Positions 30,341 through 43,700 of a DNA stretch of 64,000 nt are shown piece after piece. The stretch comes from Hirudo medicinalis. Lineage: Eukaryota > Annelida > Clitellata > Hirudinida > Hirudinidae. The position numbers were made by a program, and so were the translations under genes. The stretch is taken from NCBI GenBank assembly GCA_011800805.1, contig MPNW01000041.1, forward strand, positions 234,180-298,179, given 5' to 3'. The stretch's first letter is position 1. Every line of letters starts with the position of its first letter. The notes beneath the pieces were generated by a model. It saw only the letters and a list, made by a program, of their open reading frames with translations, ran no database searches and had not been told where the DNA came from.

Positions 30341-31492
30341 TTTCAGGGATCACGAGCAGTTACGAAATCAAATATTACAAGACGGGCACCCACAACCTCA
30401 CAAGGTCGCAAAAGTTGATGGACAATCAAGGGGCTGCTTATAAATCATCAAAGAACATTAGCAACTCCTTTAAGATAATTATTATATAAGTATAAGGTGA
30501 AGGATGCGATTACATGCAATCTACAAATAAAAACTTTGTGAATGGTTAACCTGAAGCTTAGTATAGTTATTTGCATTACATTTTTGTCACATCATTTACT
30601 TCAAGCGCACTTCTATTATTTATGGATCACCCCGCTACAAAAGTTTTTTTCGGTTTTTTTTCTGGAATATTGTGACAGTTTTATTGATATTGTACATATC
30701 GAACAATTTTTTAATATTTTTATTTTGCTTTTTAATTCGTTCGAATTTTTTTTATCATCTTTCGTATGACCTCACTAAAGGTCCAAAGGTAAAAGTTCTG
30801 TTTGGCTTATATTTTGCTATTGAATTTCATTGATAATAAATAATTTCTGCTAAATGATAGGTTGTGCAATTATTATAAATTTGCATTTGATATATTATTT
30901 AAATTTTCCTAAACTGTTAAGAGTTATAATAAAAACATTAAATAGTAAAATTAATAGTCAATAAAAAAAGTTCGATGCATGATGTTTTCTAAACTAACTT
31001 TTTATGAAAATCGATTTCATGAAAAATTTAAAAAGTTTTACTTAATTGTAAAAAATACATTATATAATAACAAACCACATTGTTTGTTTAACATTGTGCT
31101 AATAGTTTAATTAAATTAAAATAAACTTCATATTATTCTAAACTTAAATAACATTGTGTATTTGCTCATTATCGTTCACCGGTGGTTCTGCTCATCGTAT
31201 CTTCCGAATTAAAGTAAGTCTAAGGTAAAACATAGCCTAAGTAGCAATGTATTGTGTTCGAACTGTTGTGATTAATACTATTTGCATTTGATTTTCATTG
31301 CTCAGCTAATAAGTGTATAATATATTGTTAATTATATTCGCAAATTATGTCGTCTCGTTTAAAGATGAAGATACGTAAAATATTGCATTAAAATGTTGTT
31401 TAAAGTCTTACGTAGTTAATCGTGCCTCATTACTACCATGATTTTAAATGCGCTTGTTTAGGTTTTATAATAAGCTCAAGGTATTTCTGGAA
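30341..31492. promoter_or_regulatory. Divergent intergenic region between NIT2 and PTCD3
   Basis: About 1.15 kb of very AT-rich DNA between two diverging genes. A 62-codon Ser/Arg-rich open frame on the plus strand (30230-30418) overlaps the first exon and intron of NIT2 antisense and continues into this region; I treat it as unproven. No promoter motif stands out. Confidence 0.4.
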
Positions 31493-34400
31493 ATGAGGTT
31501 GATATATTTTGTGGACATCTTAAAAAGCAATGCCATAAGGTGAGAATGAGCTTGTTTAGTTTAATGTTTAAGTTACAAATTCAATTAGTGATTTATTTTA
31601 CCAATCAGGAATTGCAGGCAATATAGTTCCATTGAGATACCAAAGCGAGTGAAAAGGTACTTTAGCATATGAGTTTTAAAGATGAATTGTTATTTGATGA
31701 CAGGTTTTATCATTTAAGGGATAATTTATCAATTTTAAAGGCTCTCTGTTCAGTCACCAAACTTGTATGATTTATTATTGTTAATTTGAATTATGGAGAT
31801 TTATAATGATGATTTGCTTGGTTGAACACTTTTAAAGGATTATTTGTCTCCTCAATACCACTTTATGGATGATCCATTTCTCATCCCTATGTCATCCATC
31901 AACAAGGTGAGTGTTGTGACATTCAATGTGCCACCTCATCCAAGCCACTTTTCTTTCCTAGAGGGAGTTCAGTATGTCCTATGTGTCTGGAAAGAATGCA
32001 GCTAGATTTGTCATGAGCAAATTTCCAGCATTGTTCCAAAATTCCAATTCCTACCCAGCCATCAAAGTAAGATTTTGTTTTTAGTTGCCTTTAATGAAGA
32101 AGGCCATTGAATTTTCTGACTATTTTGATTTAATGTATTACTTTATATATAGATATATATATTATATATATATATATATATCACTAATTAGAATCACTTC
32201 ATAAATATCAAATATTGTCTGGAATATTTTTGACAGGACTTCATGCCTCCGACTGCTCCAGCTTTAGGACTGGACAGTGTTGATGGATTGAAGGAAAGAA
32301 TTGCAATGAAGCTTCCAATCGAATCTTACGAGTCCTACCGAAAGCTCTTCGATGAAGGTCTTGATTTTAAATTAATATAATTATTTCTATGATATTTATG
32401 TACTGATTGTTTGCTCTCTTATTGTATTGAAACAGGTATTGAAATTCCAAGGGAAGTGCTTGATGACCTTTTTGACCTTGTCTGCTTCACCAATCATGAA
32501 GCTCTGCCCCAACCAGTGGATTTGATTGAAAGATACTTCAAGAATGAGTTGGTAAAACCAACTAATAATCAGAGGTTGTGGTGGATCTTGGATTGCTTTT
32601 TATTGCTACAATAATTATATTTTAATGCAAAGTGTTGATGTTGCAATATTGATGTTGCATTGTTATTCAACTGGTGATATGAGTCGATTACATGTCGACT
32701 AACATGAGTCGATTTTGCGTCAGATGCTTGTTATGTGCCTGTTAACTTTTTAATGTTATAATTTTTATTGTATTGTTAGGACTGAAGATTCTGAATCAGA
32801 ACCAGAAAATTCACCCTTTTTAAGTTTGTATGGCAATGACAAATTGCATAGCAAGTGGAAGTGAGGATAATTCTTATGAATATTTATTGCATCATTTGAA
32901 TATTATTTTTTGTTTCATACTTACAACTACTTTGTGTAAATATCATGCAAGCATGGCATGTTTCTAATTTCATTCAGAGTCAGTGGTCCTGCAGATAGCT
33001 TGTTTAATGATATGGAGAATCCTAGTTCTAGGAATGTCTGTAGTTACATTAAAGGAATGGTCAAGGTTGTCAATTTTGTTATTTATGATAATTGATTTTT
33101 TACAAATTGTTTAACCATTCATGTGTGGATTCAGACTTATATGAGTAAGCATTTTTATGTCATTAAAATGCAATTTTTTACTGAAGTTCTCAGCCCATGA
33201 TCTTGCTTATGAGCAATACTTGAAGGAGCTGCAAAAGAAGGTCAGCTGTGAGTTGTTGCCACATTTTGAACTGATTTTGTTACTGTTCTGCAATGGCTTT
33301 CCATTCTGTGTTTCCATATTTCCAGTTGATGTGTCCACCTACAATGCAGTTATCTCCTGCATTAATCATCTCGGCATGGATCCTAGTGAATCTTGGGATT
33401 CTGCTCTCGTTAGTCACCTTCTAGCAAACAGTTGTTAATCTCACAATAGTTTGGCATTTTAGTAACGAATTAATAAATTTAGTTAAGTACAAATTGAAGA
33501 GTAAAATTTACCATCACTCATGAGATTTTCACTATCTAGGAAGTTTTGAGAACCATGGGTTTGGCCAAGGTTGCACCCAATACAAGAACATTTAATGAAG
33601 TTCTGGGTGTCATTGCAAAGAACGAAAAATTCCTTGAAAAATCTAGGGACTGCATGAAAGACACTTTGGCCGAAATGAAAAAATGTGGAGCTGGTGTGTG
33701 AGATTTAATGCTCATTCAACTTACTAATGTTAACATGCATGAAACCTTTTCTTCTGTTATAAATTTTATCCAACAAATAGTAAAGGGCACAAAAGAGATT
33801 ACCATAATATTTGAGAATAACACAAGTTTGATTATTTTTTTCAGAACCCAACCTGACTACTTGGTTGAATGTCCTGAGGATATGTTATCCCATCACTCGT
33901 TTGTTTAATTTGAATGTTGTAGCATTTTGAAGCATGCAGAGTAATTGTTATTTTAATTTCAGATATTAAAAGCAATGTTCTGCAGAGCATCCTGGAAACA
34001 TTAAGTCAAACAAGCATCACCATGCAAGAGCCTACTGACCGTAATCTTTGAAAGTTATGCCAATGATTTGTCTTCATTTAATGTTTTGCTATTTTGATTG
34101 CAGTTGAATTTTTTACTGAAGCAATGGATATAGTGAGTTGTTGACATGTGTTGCTCAGAATATTTTTCATTAACGATTGCTTGCTTCATGCAGTGCTTTA
34201 GAAATATGAAGAGTCCTAAGCTTGGTCACATGATCAACAACATAATCAAGGATAATGGACTAGAAAATCTCATTGGCTGCAGCATTAATGTCACTAGCTA
34301 TTAGTATGTTGTAATTTCTTATTTAGTTAAAAAGTATGATTTACTTATAGGCATTGTTCTGACATTAACTTGTACACAAATAAGACTTTATTACATTGCT

Positions 34401-35702
34401 TAAATGAACTCTTGCAGCTCAAATTATTTGGTTCTTCTTGGACGATATGACAGCATCGAAAACTTTTATTCTGAATATGTGAGACTTACACCACATGTGA
34501 GTTTAGATGTGTCGTCTGAATGCTTCTGCCACAACCAACTGACATCTTTGCATCAGTCAGCTGCAGATAATTTCTTGGAACATTTTTTAACTCATTCTGA
34601 GAAATGTCCTAATCCTGATATTAAGTACAGGAAGTTTGTTTTTTTTTAGCAATACTCAACATCCTTCAAAGTTTTTGATGTTATGTTAGATGCAATTGAT
34701 GACTTCTCTTGTTATGAGTACATACCCAAAATTTGGTCAGGTGAGTTGGGATTTATTGATCAAGCATAATGTCCAATGATCACCAATGACTTTATTTCAG
34801 ATATGGTTGCACTTAGGTTTTCAAAACGACCTGATCTCTTGGAGAAGTTGCTTAGGATTATATCAAAGTCTAATTCTGATGCTGAGGTAAATAAGATAAG
34901 CTAATTCCTTTGCAAATGATCCAACCAATATGCTGACATATGTGCCACATATATAGCTCCAGCAGTCATTTAGTGAAATTGTGGATGATGTCTTGAAGCA
35001 ACACATCGATGGAAAGTCATTTGGAAAGAGTATTGAGTATGTTTAAATTTATTTGACTAAGTTTGCTTTATTATTGCCTTATTGTTAAGGCGATCATATC
35101 AGTTTATAATAATTTTTATTTCTTAAGACTGACCGGACCAATGCTGGGCTCCATGATCACAGTGCACCTCAATTCGAACAATGTTGACAAGTGCCGGTAG
35201 GGTTTCAAATGTTTTTCATTAAAAAATGCAACTCAGCTGACCAAAACAAATTCTTAATTTCTAGACATCTTGTAGAAGTGTGGCAGCAGAATGAACTTCT
35301 AAATACATCTCTTCCAAGGTCAGTTTTTAAAAATACTTGTCGACAAAGAGACCCTTGTAGACTTTAAGCTTGTATTGAATTTGTCTCAAATTCTTCAGTG
35401 AGACATCCCTTCAGAGGCTTTGCCAGGCTTACATTCAGAGAAATGATTATGAAATGACTCACGTGAGTTTCTCTATTAAAAACCAGCTTGACCTCACAAT
35501 AAGTGATTTTTGTATTTTAGGAGGTTTTCAAACTGATCACATCTTATGGTTATTTTTCTGCTGAGGAGTTGTTGGAAGAAGCATTTTCGACAATGACTCT
35601 CACTAAGGAGCAGAAGTAAGCTTTTGAATATTTTGTGAATCAGCAACAAGACTACAAAAATTTTCCATCGTTTGCAGGGGTTCATTGAAAAGTCTTTTGT
35701 AG
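31493..35702 (+). CDS. PTCD3: PTCD3 / mitochondrial small ribosomal subunit protein mS39
   Basis: Pentatricopeptide-repeat protein of the mitochondrial 28S subunit, needed for mitochondrial translation. Exon 1 (31493-31539) encodes MRLIYFVDILKSNAIR, a plausible targeting start, and splices in phase to a segment reading SSIEIPKRVKR, matching the conserved IEIPRKIKR of the family. Then come DNLSILKALCSVTKL, HFMDDPFLIPMSS, LKERIAMKLPIESYESY and PPR helices such as DVSTYNAVISCINHLG and VAPNTRTFNEVLGVI. Exons with matched phases include 31609-31656, 31719-31764, 31838-31906, 31962-32066, 32237-32357, 32436-32574, 32780-32860, 32978-33065, 33187-33247, 33326-33408, 33540 onward and 33845-33898; about nine more follow to the stop at 35700-35702. 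A pure AT dinucleotide tract lies in the intron near 32150-32182. Convergent with the p38-like kinase. Confidence 0.9.
32150..32182. repeat. (AT)n microsatellite in a PTCD3 intron
   Basis: Short near-perfect run of alternating T and A in the intron before the exon at 32237. Confidence 0.8.
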
Positions 35703-36508
35703 AGGAAAACATTGGGAAGGATATATATATAACTGTAACAATGGGTATTTTTCAATAAGATTAAATACAATTATCTGAACACTTGTATATATGGAACGTC
35801 AAACGTCAATGGTTTAAAAAATATGGGGATCCAACCAAACATCTAAACCTATTCTGAGCAGTTTCAGCAATAACATTTATAATGCTTGTGGAGCAAACCA
35901 GCACCAACATCTACTGCTGTGCAACAGATAGCATACCTCATCTAGACCTGCGCACCATGCAACCTTGTAATTCATCAATTCAAAATTATTTTGAATCCTT
36001 TACAAATCACAAATTAAACTTGGCATTTCAAGATGTTTTTTGCAGCCTCTTTCAATCAAGTGTTTCTCACTTCGCCAAACAATAGCCCTGAAATTCATCA
36101 AAGGAACTTAGTATTTATCATGTGATCTAACTTAGGTTTATGATCCATGAAGCTTAGTTTGGAAAACATGGAAATGTTCAAAGCACTTTGCTTGTGTGTG
36201 TATGCATTGGGGTGGCCCTTCCATAGAGAAAAAAATTAGCATGGAGTTTGTCTGATTTTCCAAAATTTATATCTATTTAATAATTAACATAATCCCTTTG
36301 GGTAAAACAATTAAAATGCTATATTTGATTCAAATATCAGTCATTTAGACTAGGTTGCTTTCTTACACTTATTCAAAGAAAACTAGAGCCTCTGAGCTAT
36401 CTCTAAATATCGTCCCGAAGTATTTTATTACATGTTGGAACTCATGTGGTTTCAGACATTTCAACTTTGAAGCTTTAAAAATAAGGGCCACCCTGATGGA
36501 TATTAATA
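35703..36508. other. Convergent 3' intergenic region of PTCD3 and p38-like kinase
   Basis: About 800 bases between two convergent stop codons, expected to hold both 3' untranslated regions. The open frame at 35882-36085 has no recognisable similarity. Confidence 0.4.
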
Positions 36509-39263
36509 TTACATGTTACGTTGAGTGGTATTCATCTCACTTTTCCATCCGGTAATATCTCTAGATTCATTCTCGAATGAAGAATCCTGTGGTTGAAGTT
36601 CTGGTTCATCAGTTGGATCTGATAGATGTTTTATGTAAGGATGACTCAAACTTTTGCATGCAGAAATTCTTGTGTCAGGGTCCAAATCAAACATTTTCTC
36701 AAGGAGATCTAGAGCTAAAATTCCAAAAATAATTTTCCCATTGAAAAATGATTACTAGCAGCTTATCACCCCATAATTATCAGAAAACTTTTTTCTAAAA
36801 GAGTTGGAGAAATGGGCAAACCGGTTGGATCAGCTCTTGGAAAGACACTTGCAAAGTTTTTTCGGTTCATTGTTGGGAGTTGGCGAATATACAACTGAGC
36901 CTGTAACATTTGTTAGGAATGATAATACTTTCATACACGTAACATAATTTCAAAGGGACTGCACTAAAATAGAGAAAATACATTCTTAGAACTTAAGAAA
37001 GTACATGTAGCGTAAGACAACATTGATGTAAAAATACATTGAGTAAAATAACAATTAAAAGACTTAAATCTTTGCTTGTCATTTTGTCCAACAGCTCTTT
37101 GCTTGGTGTCCCAAGGAGTTGGAATATACAATTGATATGTTGAATACCTGATATTTAAATTAAAAAATTAGAAATTCAAAGGTTGGCTCATGTGGTTTGA
37201 TGCAGGTCATTAACCAGAAACAAAGTTCCAATAAAAATGTTTGTGCTCTGAAAAGCACTTACTTGAAAACTGCACATCAAACATAGCACATCAGTTAAGA
37301 ATTTCACACAAATGATTTGATTCTCACTATCATCGCTTTTGAAGAGCACTTGGTTGGTAAGAAGTTCGGCAAAGATGCAACCAGTGGACCATATGTCAAC
37401 TGAGAAATGAAAGTAGCTGCCTTTAATTAGCCTTGTTATGACAACTGAATAATTACTTTTGCCAACATGGTTTCAGTAACAAAAACAATAAGTTCACTTT
37501 GCGCAACTGAGTTGCACATGAATTCAGATTTAAAGATGTGAAATATTGTTATTTAAATTTTTTTACATTGACATGAATAATGTGGAACATTTATGAATGT
37601 TTGTTAGTTATAATAAGAGATTGTGTAAACCATTAGATTGGTAATGCATCCAGTTAAACAGAATCTCAGGTGCTCTGTAAGACCTTGCAACAACATATGG
37701 TGTTAGGTCAATGTTCTCCTTTGCTTGGACCTGCCTTGAGAGACCAAAGTCAAGAAGCTGAAAAGAAGTAATTCAAAAGCATGTAAACCATAGCAAGATT
37801 AAATCTCAGAAAACTGTGTTAATCATACAAACTCAAAAACCTTAATTTCGTTAATATGACTTAATTGAAGTGTAGATAGAAATAAATTTCAAATCATCCT
37901 TAAACAACCGCCTTCTTGTTCTTTGCTCATTTCGGTCATCAATCGTGGTGATAAATAAATTCAGCCGAGCATTATCATCATACTATCAGGTAAAATGCTG
38001 CAAATTTCTTTTATTTTTGATAAAGGATATCCTCATAACACCTTGATTTCAAAGTTGTCATTAATGGCAATGTTGCTTGGCTTTAAATCCTTTAAAATGA
38101 TTGTTATTATTTAATGCAAACTTCTGAGGAGTTACAAATAGATATGAATCCTACTCTATGCATAATCCCTCCTGAATGCAAGTACTGAAACAAATTATAT
38201 CAGAAATATTTATTAGCTGAAATAATGCATTTTATCAAAAGTAATAATCTAATTATTTGTAGATCATGAAATAACCTTCAGAGCTCTCAGTATCTGGTAG
38301 AGCACAAGTTTTGTTTGTGTGTCATTCAATTGATATCTATCCAATAGCTTCCTCAAATCTCTGTCCATCAATATTGACACCATGTATCTGTAAATGATAC
38401 CAAGCGAAACAATTATGTGGATAATTATTATGTTTTTTAATCGTGGTGGATTTAAGGGGCCATGACCCCCTTGATTTTTAAAATTTAAGAAAAATAATTT
38501 AAATCCATTTTAATTTAATTATTTATCATTTTATCTCAATAATTTATGACTTTGGGTGAAAATATTAGTAGCTGTCTCCCCTCCCCCCACCAAAACTCCA
38601 AAGTGCTCTAGGTCTGCCTCGTTGCAATGCAAATCATCATCACCATGCATTGAGCATGAGTTTTGACATGCTCTTCCTCTATTCAACCAATATTCAAATT
38701 AAAACAATCCTATATCTTATCCAACTAGTTTTCCAATTGTTAGGTCTTGCATACCTTTAAGTGAATATCTATATAAAAAGAATAAAACAATTAACAATAA
38801 AATAATAATTGTTATGGTCAATGGAATGGAGCACTTGAATACCAACATTTCACTAAAATCTTCAATACGACCAGCCGGGCTGAATAAATCTATCAACTGG
38901 ATTACCTATAACATTTGAGCATTGAATTAAGCAATTAAAAAATATTAAAATGAATTATAGATAAACATTGTCATGGTTCATGTGTCTCAGAAGTTTGACT
39001 TCTCTGTATACTCTCTTTGCATGGTCAGTAGTTAAGAAAGGTTCTTTGATCTTTTTTATGGCCACTGTTAGATCTCGTCTGTCATCATGGGCAGAACTGT
39101 TTAAGGAATTTAAAAGTTAAGCTATTGAGAAAAGATGGCCCAGTATTTATACAAACCAAACTTGACCAAATGCTCCAGATCCCAAGTATGACAAATTGCT
39201 ATAATATTCTGGAACTTTCCAAACACTGTTAGGCAAATTGACAACTTTAAATCCAGGCTGCAT
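36509..39263 (-). CDS. p38-like MAP kinase with TPY activation loop
   Basis: Stress-type MAP kinase. Start MQPGFKVVNLPNSVWKVPEY (39263); glycine loop GSGAFGQV; VAIKK with the ATP-binding lysine; HAKRVYREVKLLRHMNHDNV; VIQLIDLFSPAGRIEDF; hinge YMVSILMDRDL (Ser at the gatekeeper site where p38alpha has Thr); MHR-DLKPSNIAIN; DFG; activation loop with DLTPYVVARSYRAPEILF then NWMHYQSN; VDIWSTGCIFAELLT; QLLGTPSKELLDKM; LPTMNRKNFASVFPRADP; MFDLDPDTRISACKSLSHPY; and the acidic docking region DPTDEPE. The body is p38-like (LNWMHY-type motif, MNFANVF-like block, short C-terminus ending WKSEMN...), but the dual-phosphorylation motif is TPY as in JNK rather than TGY, with 13 residues between DFG and TPY. 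Exons run from about 39155-39263 to the last one ending with the stop at 36509. An acceptor just 5' of the start implies an upstream untranslated exon. Confidence 0.9.
38440..38625. repeat. Probable interspersed repeat in a p38-like kinase intron
   Basis: A block beginning GGTGGATTTAAGGGGCCATG and ending with a C-rich stretch and TCTAGGTCTGCCTC, with AT-rich middle. The two ends are weakly complementary and the GC-rich ends contrast with the intron, as in short non-autonomous elements. No second copy in this window is clear. Confidence 0.35.
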
Positions 39264-40745
39264 TTTAGTTCTTAATTTAACGACCTGAGATTAAATGCAA
39301 TTTGTCATATATTAAGTTATCATCTCCAAATGTATAAATCTAAGTGCCAAATGTATAATATCTAAGTGCCAAAAAATATATTTAAGTTATAACATATTAA
39401 ATTTATGGTAATATCCAGATAAGATAGTTAATTCTATAGTTAATTCCATACGCAGGCTCTCAGCATAAATTTAAACTATTAATGGTACAATAAAAGTTAT
39501 TGTCGATGCACATTTTAGCAACTTTAAGAACATAATATTGGAGCTGCCCATTTAAGCCTCCGCATGTAATAGTAACAAATTATCTGAAATGGACTAAAAG
39601 CAAGAGTTTTCAACATTTTTATGTTAGATCCAATGTATATTTATGAGGGAATTCAAGATTGAATACAGTTACAGTACCTCACAATACATCCGGCGGCACC
39701 CAATGACTCAGGTGATTCACAATTTAATTAAAATTGGTGTGCCGAATATTTTCATCACCTGCTTTTTATTACAATGGTTACTTAGTTTTTATTATATTAT
39801 TTAAGAATTACGTTTATGGCGACAATTAATTTGAGATTATGTCTGCCTTGGCAAAGCAATTTAAGAATTTTGCCATGCCCCATGAGTTGTTATAAATATA
39901 AGTTTTGTTACTATATATTTATTTTCTAAAGCCCCAATTTTTAACTTGGAGGTTTTGAGAGTAAGTAAGAGAATTAAAATTATCATTTACTAAACTTACC
40001 TTGGTGCTAATCATTATAAAAATAAATGAAATATAACTTACAACTTTAACACTGGAACACTATAAACTAAAAGATTTAAAAAGTTAATGAAGATTAATCT
40101 AATTATTTGCTATATCCACATATATTGCATTTTTTATCAAAAACATTTGTTGCGCCCTTAAAAATTTATTGCCCGTGGCAACTTGTCCCTCTGCGCCACT
40201 ACCCTGCTACCCTGCGCCACTGAATCTTCGTATGAAGTTTGGTAGTGAAACTGCTTGAAATTCTAGCTGTTAAGGCTTGGGTTTTAGCTTTTGTCATGTG
40301 AAAGGGCTGATAGGTTCATTCGCGATCCATTTTCTATGATTCTGAATACATGGTTGTAATCTTTGACCATTTTAAGTTCAGAATTGAACGTACATCCTTT
40401 CGCAATCGAAAAATTTGATAACGAAACATAACTGCAAAGGAGAACAGCTCACGAGAGCAGTTTTGAGATGCCGTAACCATTATCTCCATCGTCATCGATG
40501 ATTAAATATTTTGTTTAATGTCTTTAGCAAACACTCCTCATTGTTACGTTATTCTTATTGACAAGCTTAAACTTCATTGTAATTATTTTCAGGCATCAAA
40601 TACTTTGCCATGAAAGCCAAATAACGTTATAAAATATACAAAACATGTCCTCTCATAGGATGTTTGATAATGAACATCTCCTTCAAAGCGTTTCAACTGG
40701 AAATATTCAAGCAACAATCACGACCGAAACAAGGACTTCAGACAG
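39264..40745. other. Upstream region of p38-like kinase and 3' region of CBX
   Basis: Head-to-tail spacing of about 1.5 kb on the minus strand. It should hold the kinase promoter with at least one untranslated exon ending near 39285, and the CBX 3' untranslated region. Near 40190-40225 the phrase CTGCGCCACT occurs twice, beside CTACCCTGC repeats; this looks like a piece of a dispersed repeat. Confidence 0.4.
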
Positions 40746-43700
40746 TTATAAATTTGTGTAGGTGCTCCGTTTTGTTTTGAAAAATCCATCGTCCGTGGGG
40801 CATTCTCTCACCGTGACGACCAAGTGATCACATGATACGTCCGTGATGCTTACGTTATCAAGGAGGAAGTTGGAACATTTGGCGGGAAGGTAGGTGGGAA
40901 TGCAGGTGTCCAGGTCTTCATCGTTGAGGATCGTGTTCGTTGAGTTTTCCGGCACATCAATTGATTCTTCCAACTTCTCAGGTTGAGGTTCTGCAACTTC
41001 CACCAAAGATTTTTGAGGCTCTTTCTTGAATTTCACGTTTTTCTTCACTTTTGATGGAGCTTTCGTCTTTTTCCTGCGCCTGACGTTCCAATGTTTGTTG
41101 TGTTTGTCGATTGGTTTCATACTGAAGTCGTTAATTTTTTGTGCGGACTGCTTCTTTTGCAGACAAGAGGATTTCGAGCTTCCATCTCCGCCAGAATTTT
41201 TAGTCTTTTTGTCATCGTCTTCGCTGTCAGAACTGAATAACAACTCACTGTCTCCAGTCGTATCCTCGGCCGATTGAGACGAAGATGATGAACTTTCGTA
41301 ATCATTTCGCGAGAATTTTCTCTGTAAATTTTAATTGAGTTATTTAATTTTCTTTTTATTTTGCATTTCAAAATAAAATCTTACTGGAGGAGGTTTCTCA
41401 AATCTTGATTTGTCATCATATCTGCAAAAATCGATGTATGGCACCTTCAACTTTTAAAATTTCAATAATCGATTTGGAGTGGTAAAAGCTTTGATAAAAA
41501 CATTTTGAGTTTTGAAAAGAATCAACGAAAGGTCAAGGAGCAACGAAGAGATTTCTTAAATTTTACCCGGTAAGGTCAAAGATTAGCACTACCAATACAA
41601 GGGGCTTGTCTGAGTCTCAGTTGTAGCTTTTAACATTTCAGGTTGACGAATTTCTCCACTAGTCTAATGGGACTGAAGTAAACCGAAGAAGAATGGAGAT
41701 GTAATGGATCACCATCACGACATGCTTTCAATTCAGCTCACATGAGTTCAATGAATTTGATGAATGATAAATTAATTAAGCAAACGTGCTTCCTGCCCAA
41801 TAAATAACTATTATTTTATAGTTTTCCTAAGCATGTGATAATATATAATGCAATATGTGGTACTTAAAGTAACTTGAATTATTTATTGCACTGTGTACTG
41901 CAATATTATTTTATTGTATAATATATAATAATTTATTTAATATGCATTTATTTGTTAGAATATGTAATATTCATTTTATACTTCGACATGCATCACTCAC
42001 TTATAAAATACATTAAAAGCTTACAATGGTAAATAAGTCTTCTGAAGCAATTTAATAGAAATGAAATAGAAATTTCGACCCCTAGGCACAGAGGACATGG
42101 GCTCCTAAACTATGCTTATTTTTTACGAAAAACTCTATAAAAAAACAAGTAGTCATACAACATCATAATAATATAAGCTCATATTTAGTTGATATCGATA
42201 CTATTTTAAAAATTGGTCTCGTCAAATTAATGCAAAAATTCGATTATAACAACAATATTCCTATGCTTTCTAAGCCTTACCAGGAGATATTTTATTGTTC
42301 GTGAGTCTTTATCATTGCAGTTGACCAGGTATGGCGGCAACATCATAATTATTATATAGGCATAAATTATAAACTTGCAGAACTGATTGTATAATTTTAA
42401 GACCCGTGCGGGTCCTAAAAAATTGTCGGGCCCCTGGGCACCTGCCCCTACCAGCCCTCTTCTCGGCTGCCCAGAATATTACATGTTGCATTTTAGGCAC
42501 CTTATTTTTATAACATGTATGTGCAATGCTATAAACTAATATTAAATATACCTAATAACAATTAGGAAAGACATCAGGTATAATATACTATACATCTTGC
42601 ACATCAGATATATATACCAATCATTCAACCCGCCAACAACCATCGAAACGTAAAGTGCTGAAAATATTTTAAATTATGCCTTACTTTGTATTTATCGTGC
42701 GCAGAATTTATGCAGCGTTAAGTATTTTTGCATTGAAATATTATTAAAGTAATATTGTTTAAGTCTTTTGTATGGTTTGGACCCCGACATTTGAATTAAA
42801 CTGATGCAGCATTTTTATACGCTTTGTAAAAATATCAGATATTTGTTATCTGTTTCTAATCTAGATCTAAATGTTACATCACGACTGATATATGATTTTA
42901 GCCAAAATATAATTGGATAAATACATTTCTTTTATAATATTTAAATCATATTATGTGAGAAATTGCGAAATTATTTAATTTTCAGCAAAACTTAAAAATT
43001 AAATACTTCAAGTCATGTAATCAACTGAGAAGCTTCAAAAATGTACATAACAATTGCTGACATGTAGTTTCATAAACCATCGTGAAACATCGCGAAAATG
43101 GCGTCCCATTATTTGGACAACTCATCTTGACTTCCTCGTAATTCATTCCTCACTAATAACTAAATAAATAAGCAAACGTAAACGAGAAATAGACTGGCAG
43201 CGAATGATATAATTAGACACCAATCGCTCGCAACATGTCTGGATGTATTTGTTTGGCAATGTTTTGCATTGCAACCTCTGAATAATGAAGTCGACAGCGA
43301 GAGCTGTGTACGCTATGAATTGATTAGCAAACTTTTGCGAGTTTTTAAACTCCAAATGAGGCAAAAGACAAAATACAGTAAGACATCGACTTTTCGAAAA
43401 CATCATCGAGGTCTGCTGAGTCGATATATGAACTATATATTATATACGAAGCTACGTGATGCGAAAATGCGGATAAATTAAAATTTTTTTAAGGCTCACT
43501 TTTGTTGGAAGGTTTCAATGAGTCTCTGGTCCAATATGTTACATTCAGGCTCCCATGTGTTGTATCTGGGCATAATAAATTTATTTATTATGGCAATCAT
43601 TGAAACGACACGGAAGGATGTGTGTGCAATTCTGCATAAAAATGAGTTAAGCGTCGAAGAAATATTTCACCACACTACTAAAGCGACAACTAAAATTCAT

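Noticed and set aside
30230..30418. 62-codon Ser/Arg-rich open frame on the plus strand
   Set aside because: It overlaps the first exon and intron of NIT2 on the other strand, has no family match and no clear coding signature.
41026..41277. Plus-strand open frame opposite CBX
   Set aside because: Antisense shadow of the CBX last exon; its Phe-rich stretches are the complement of lysine codons.
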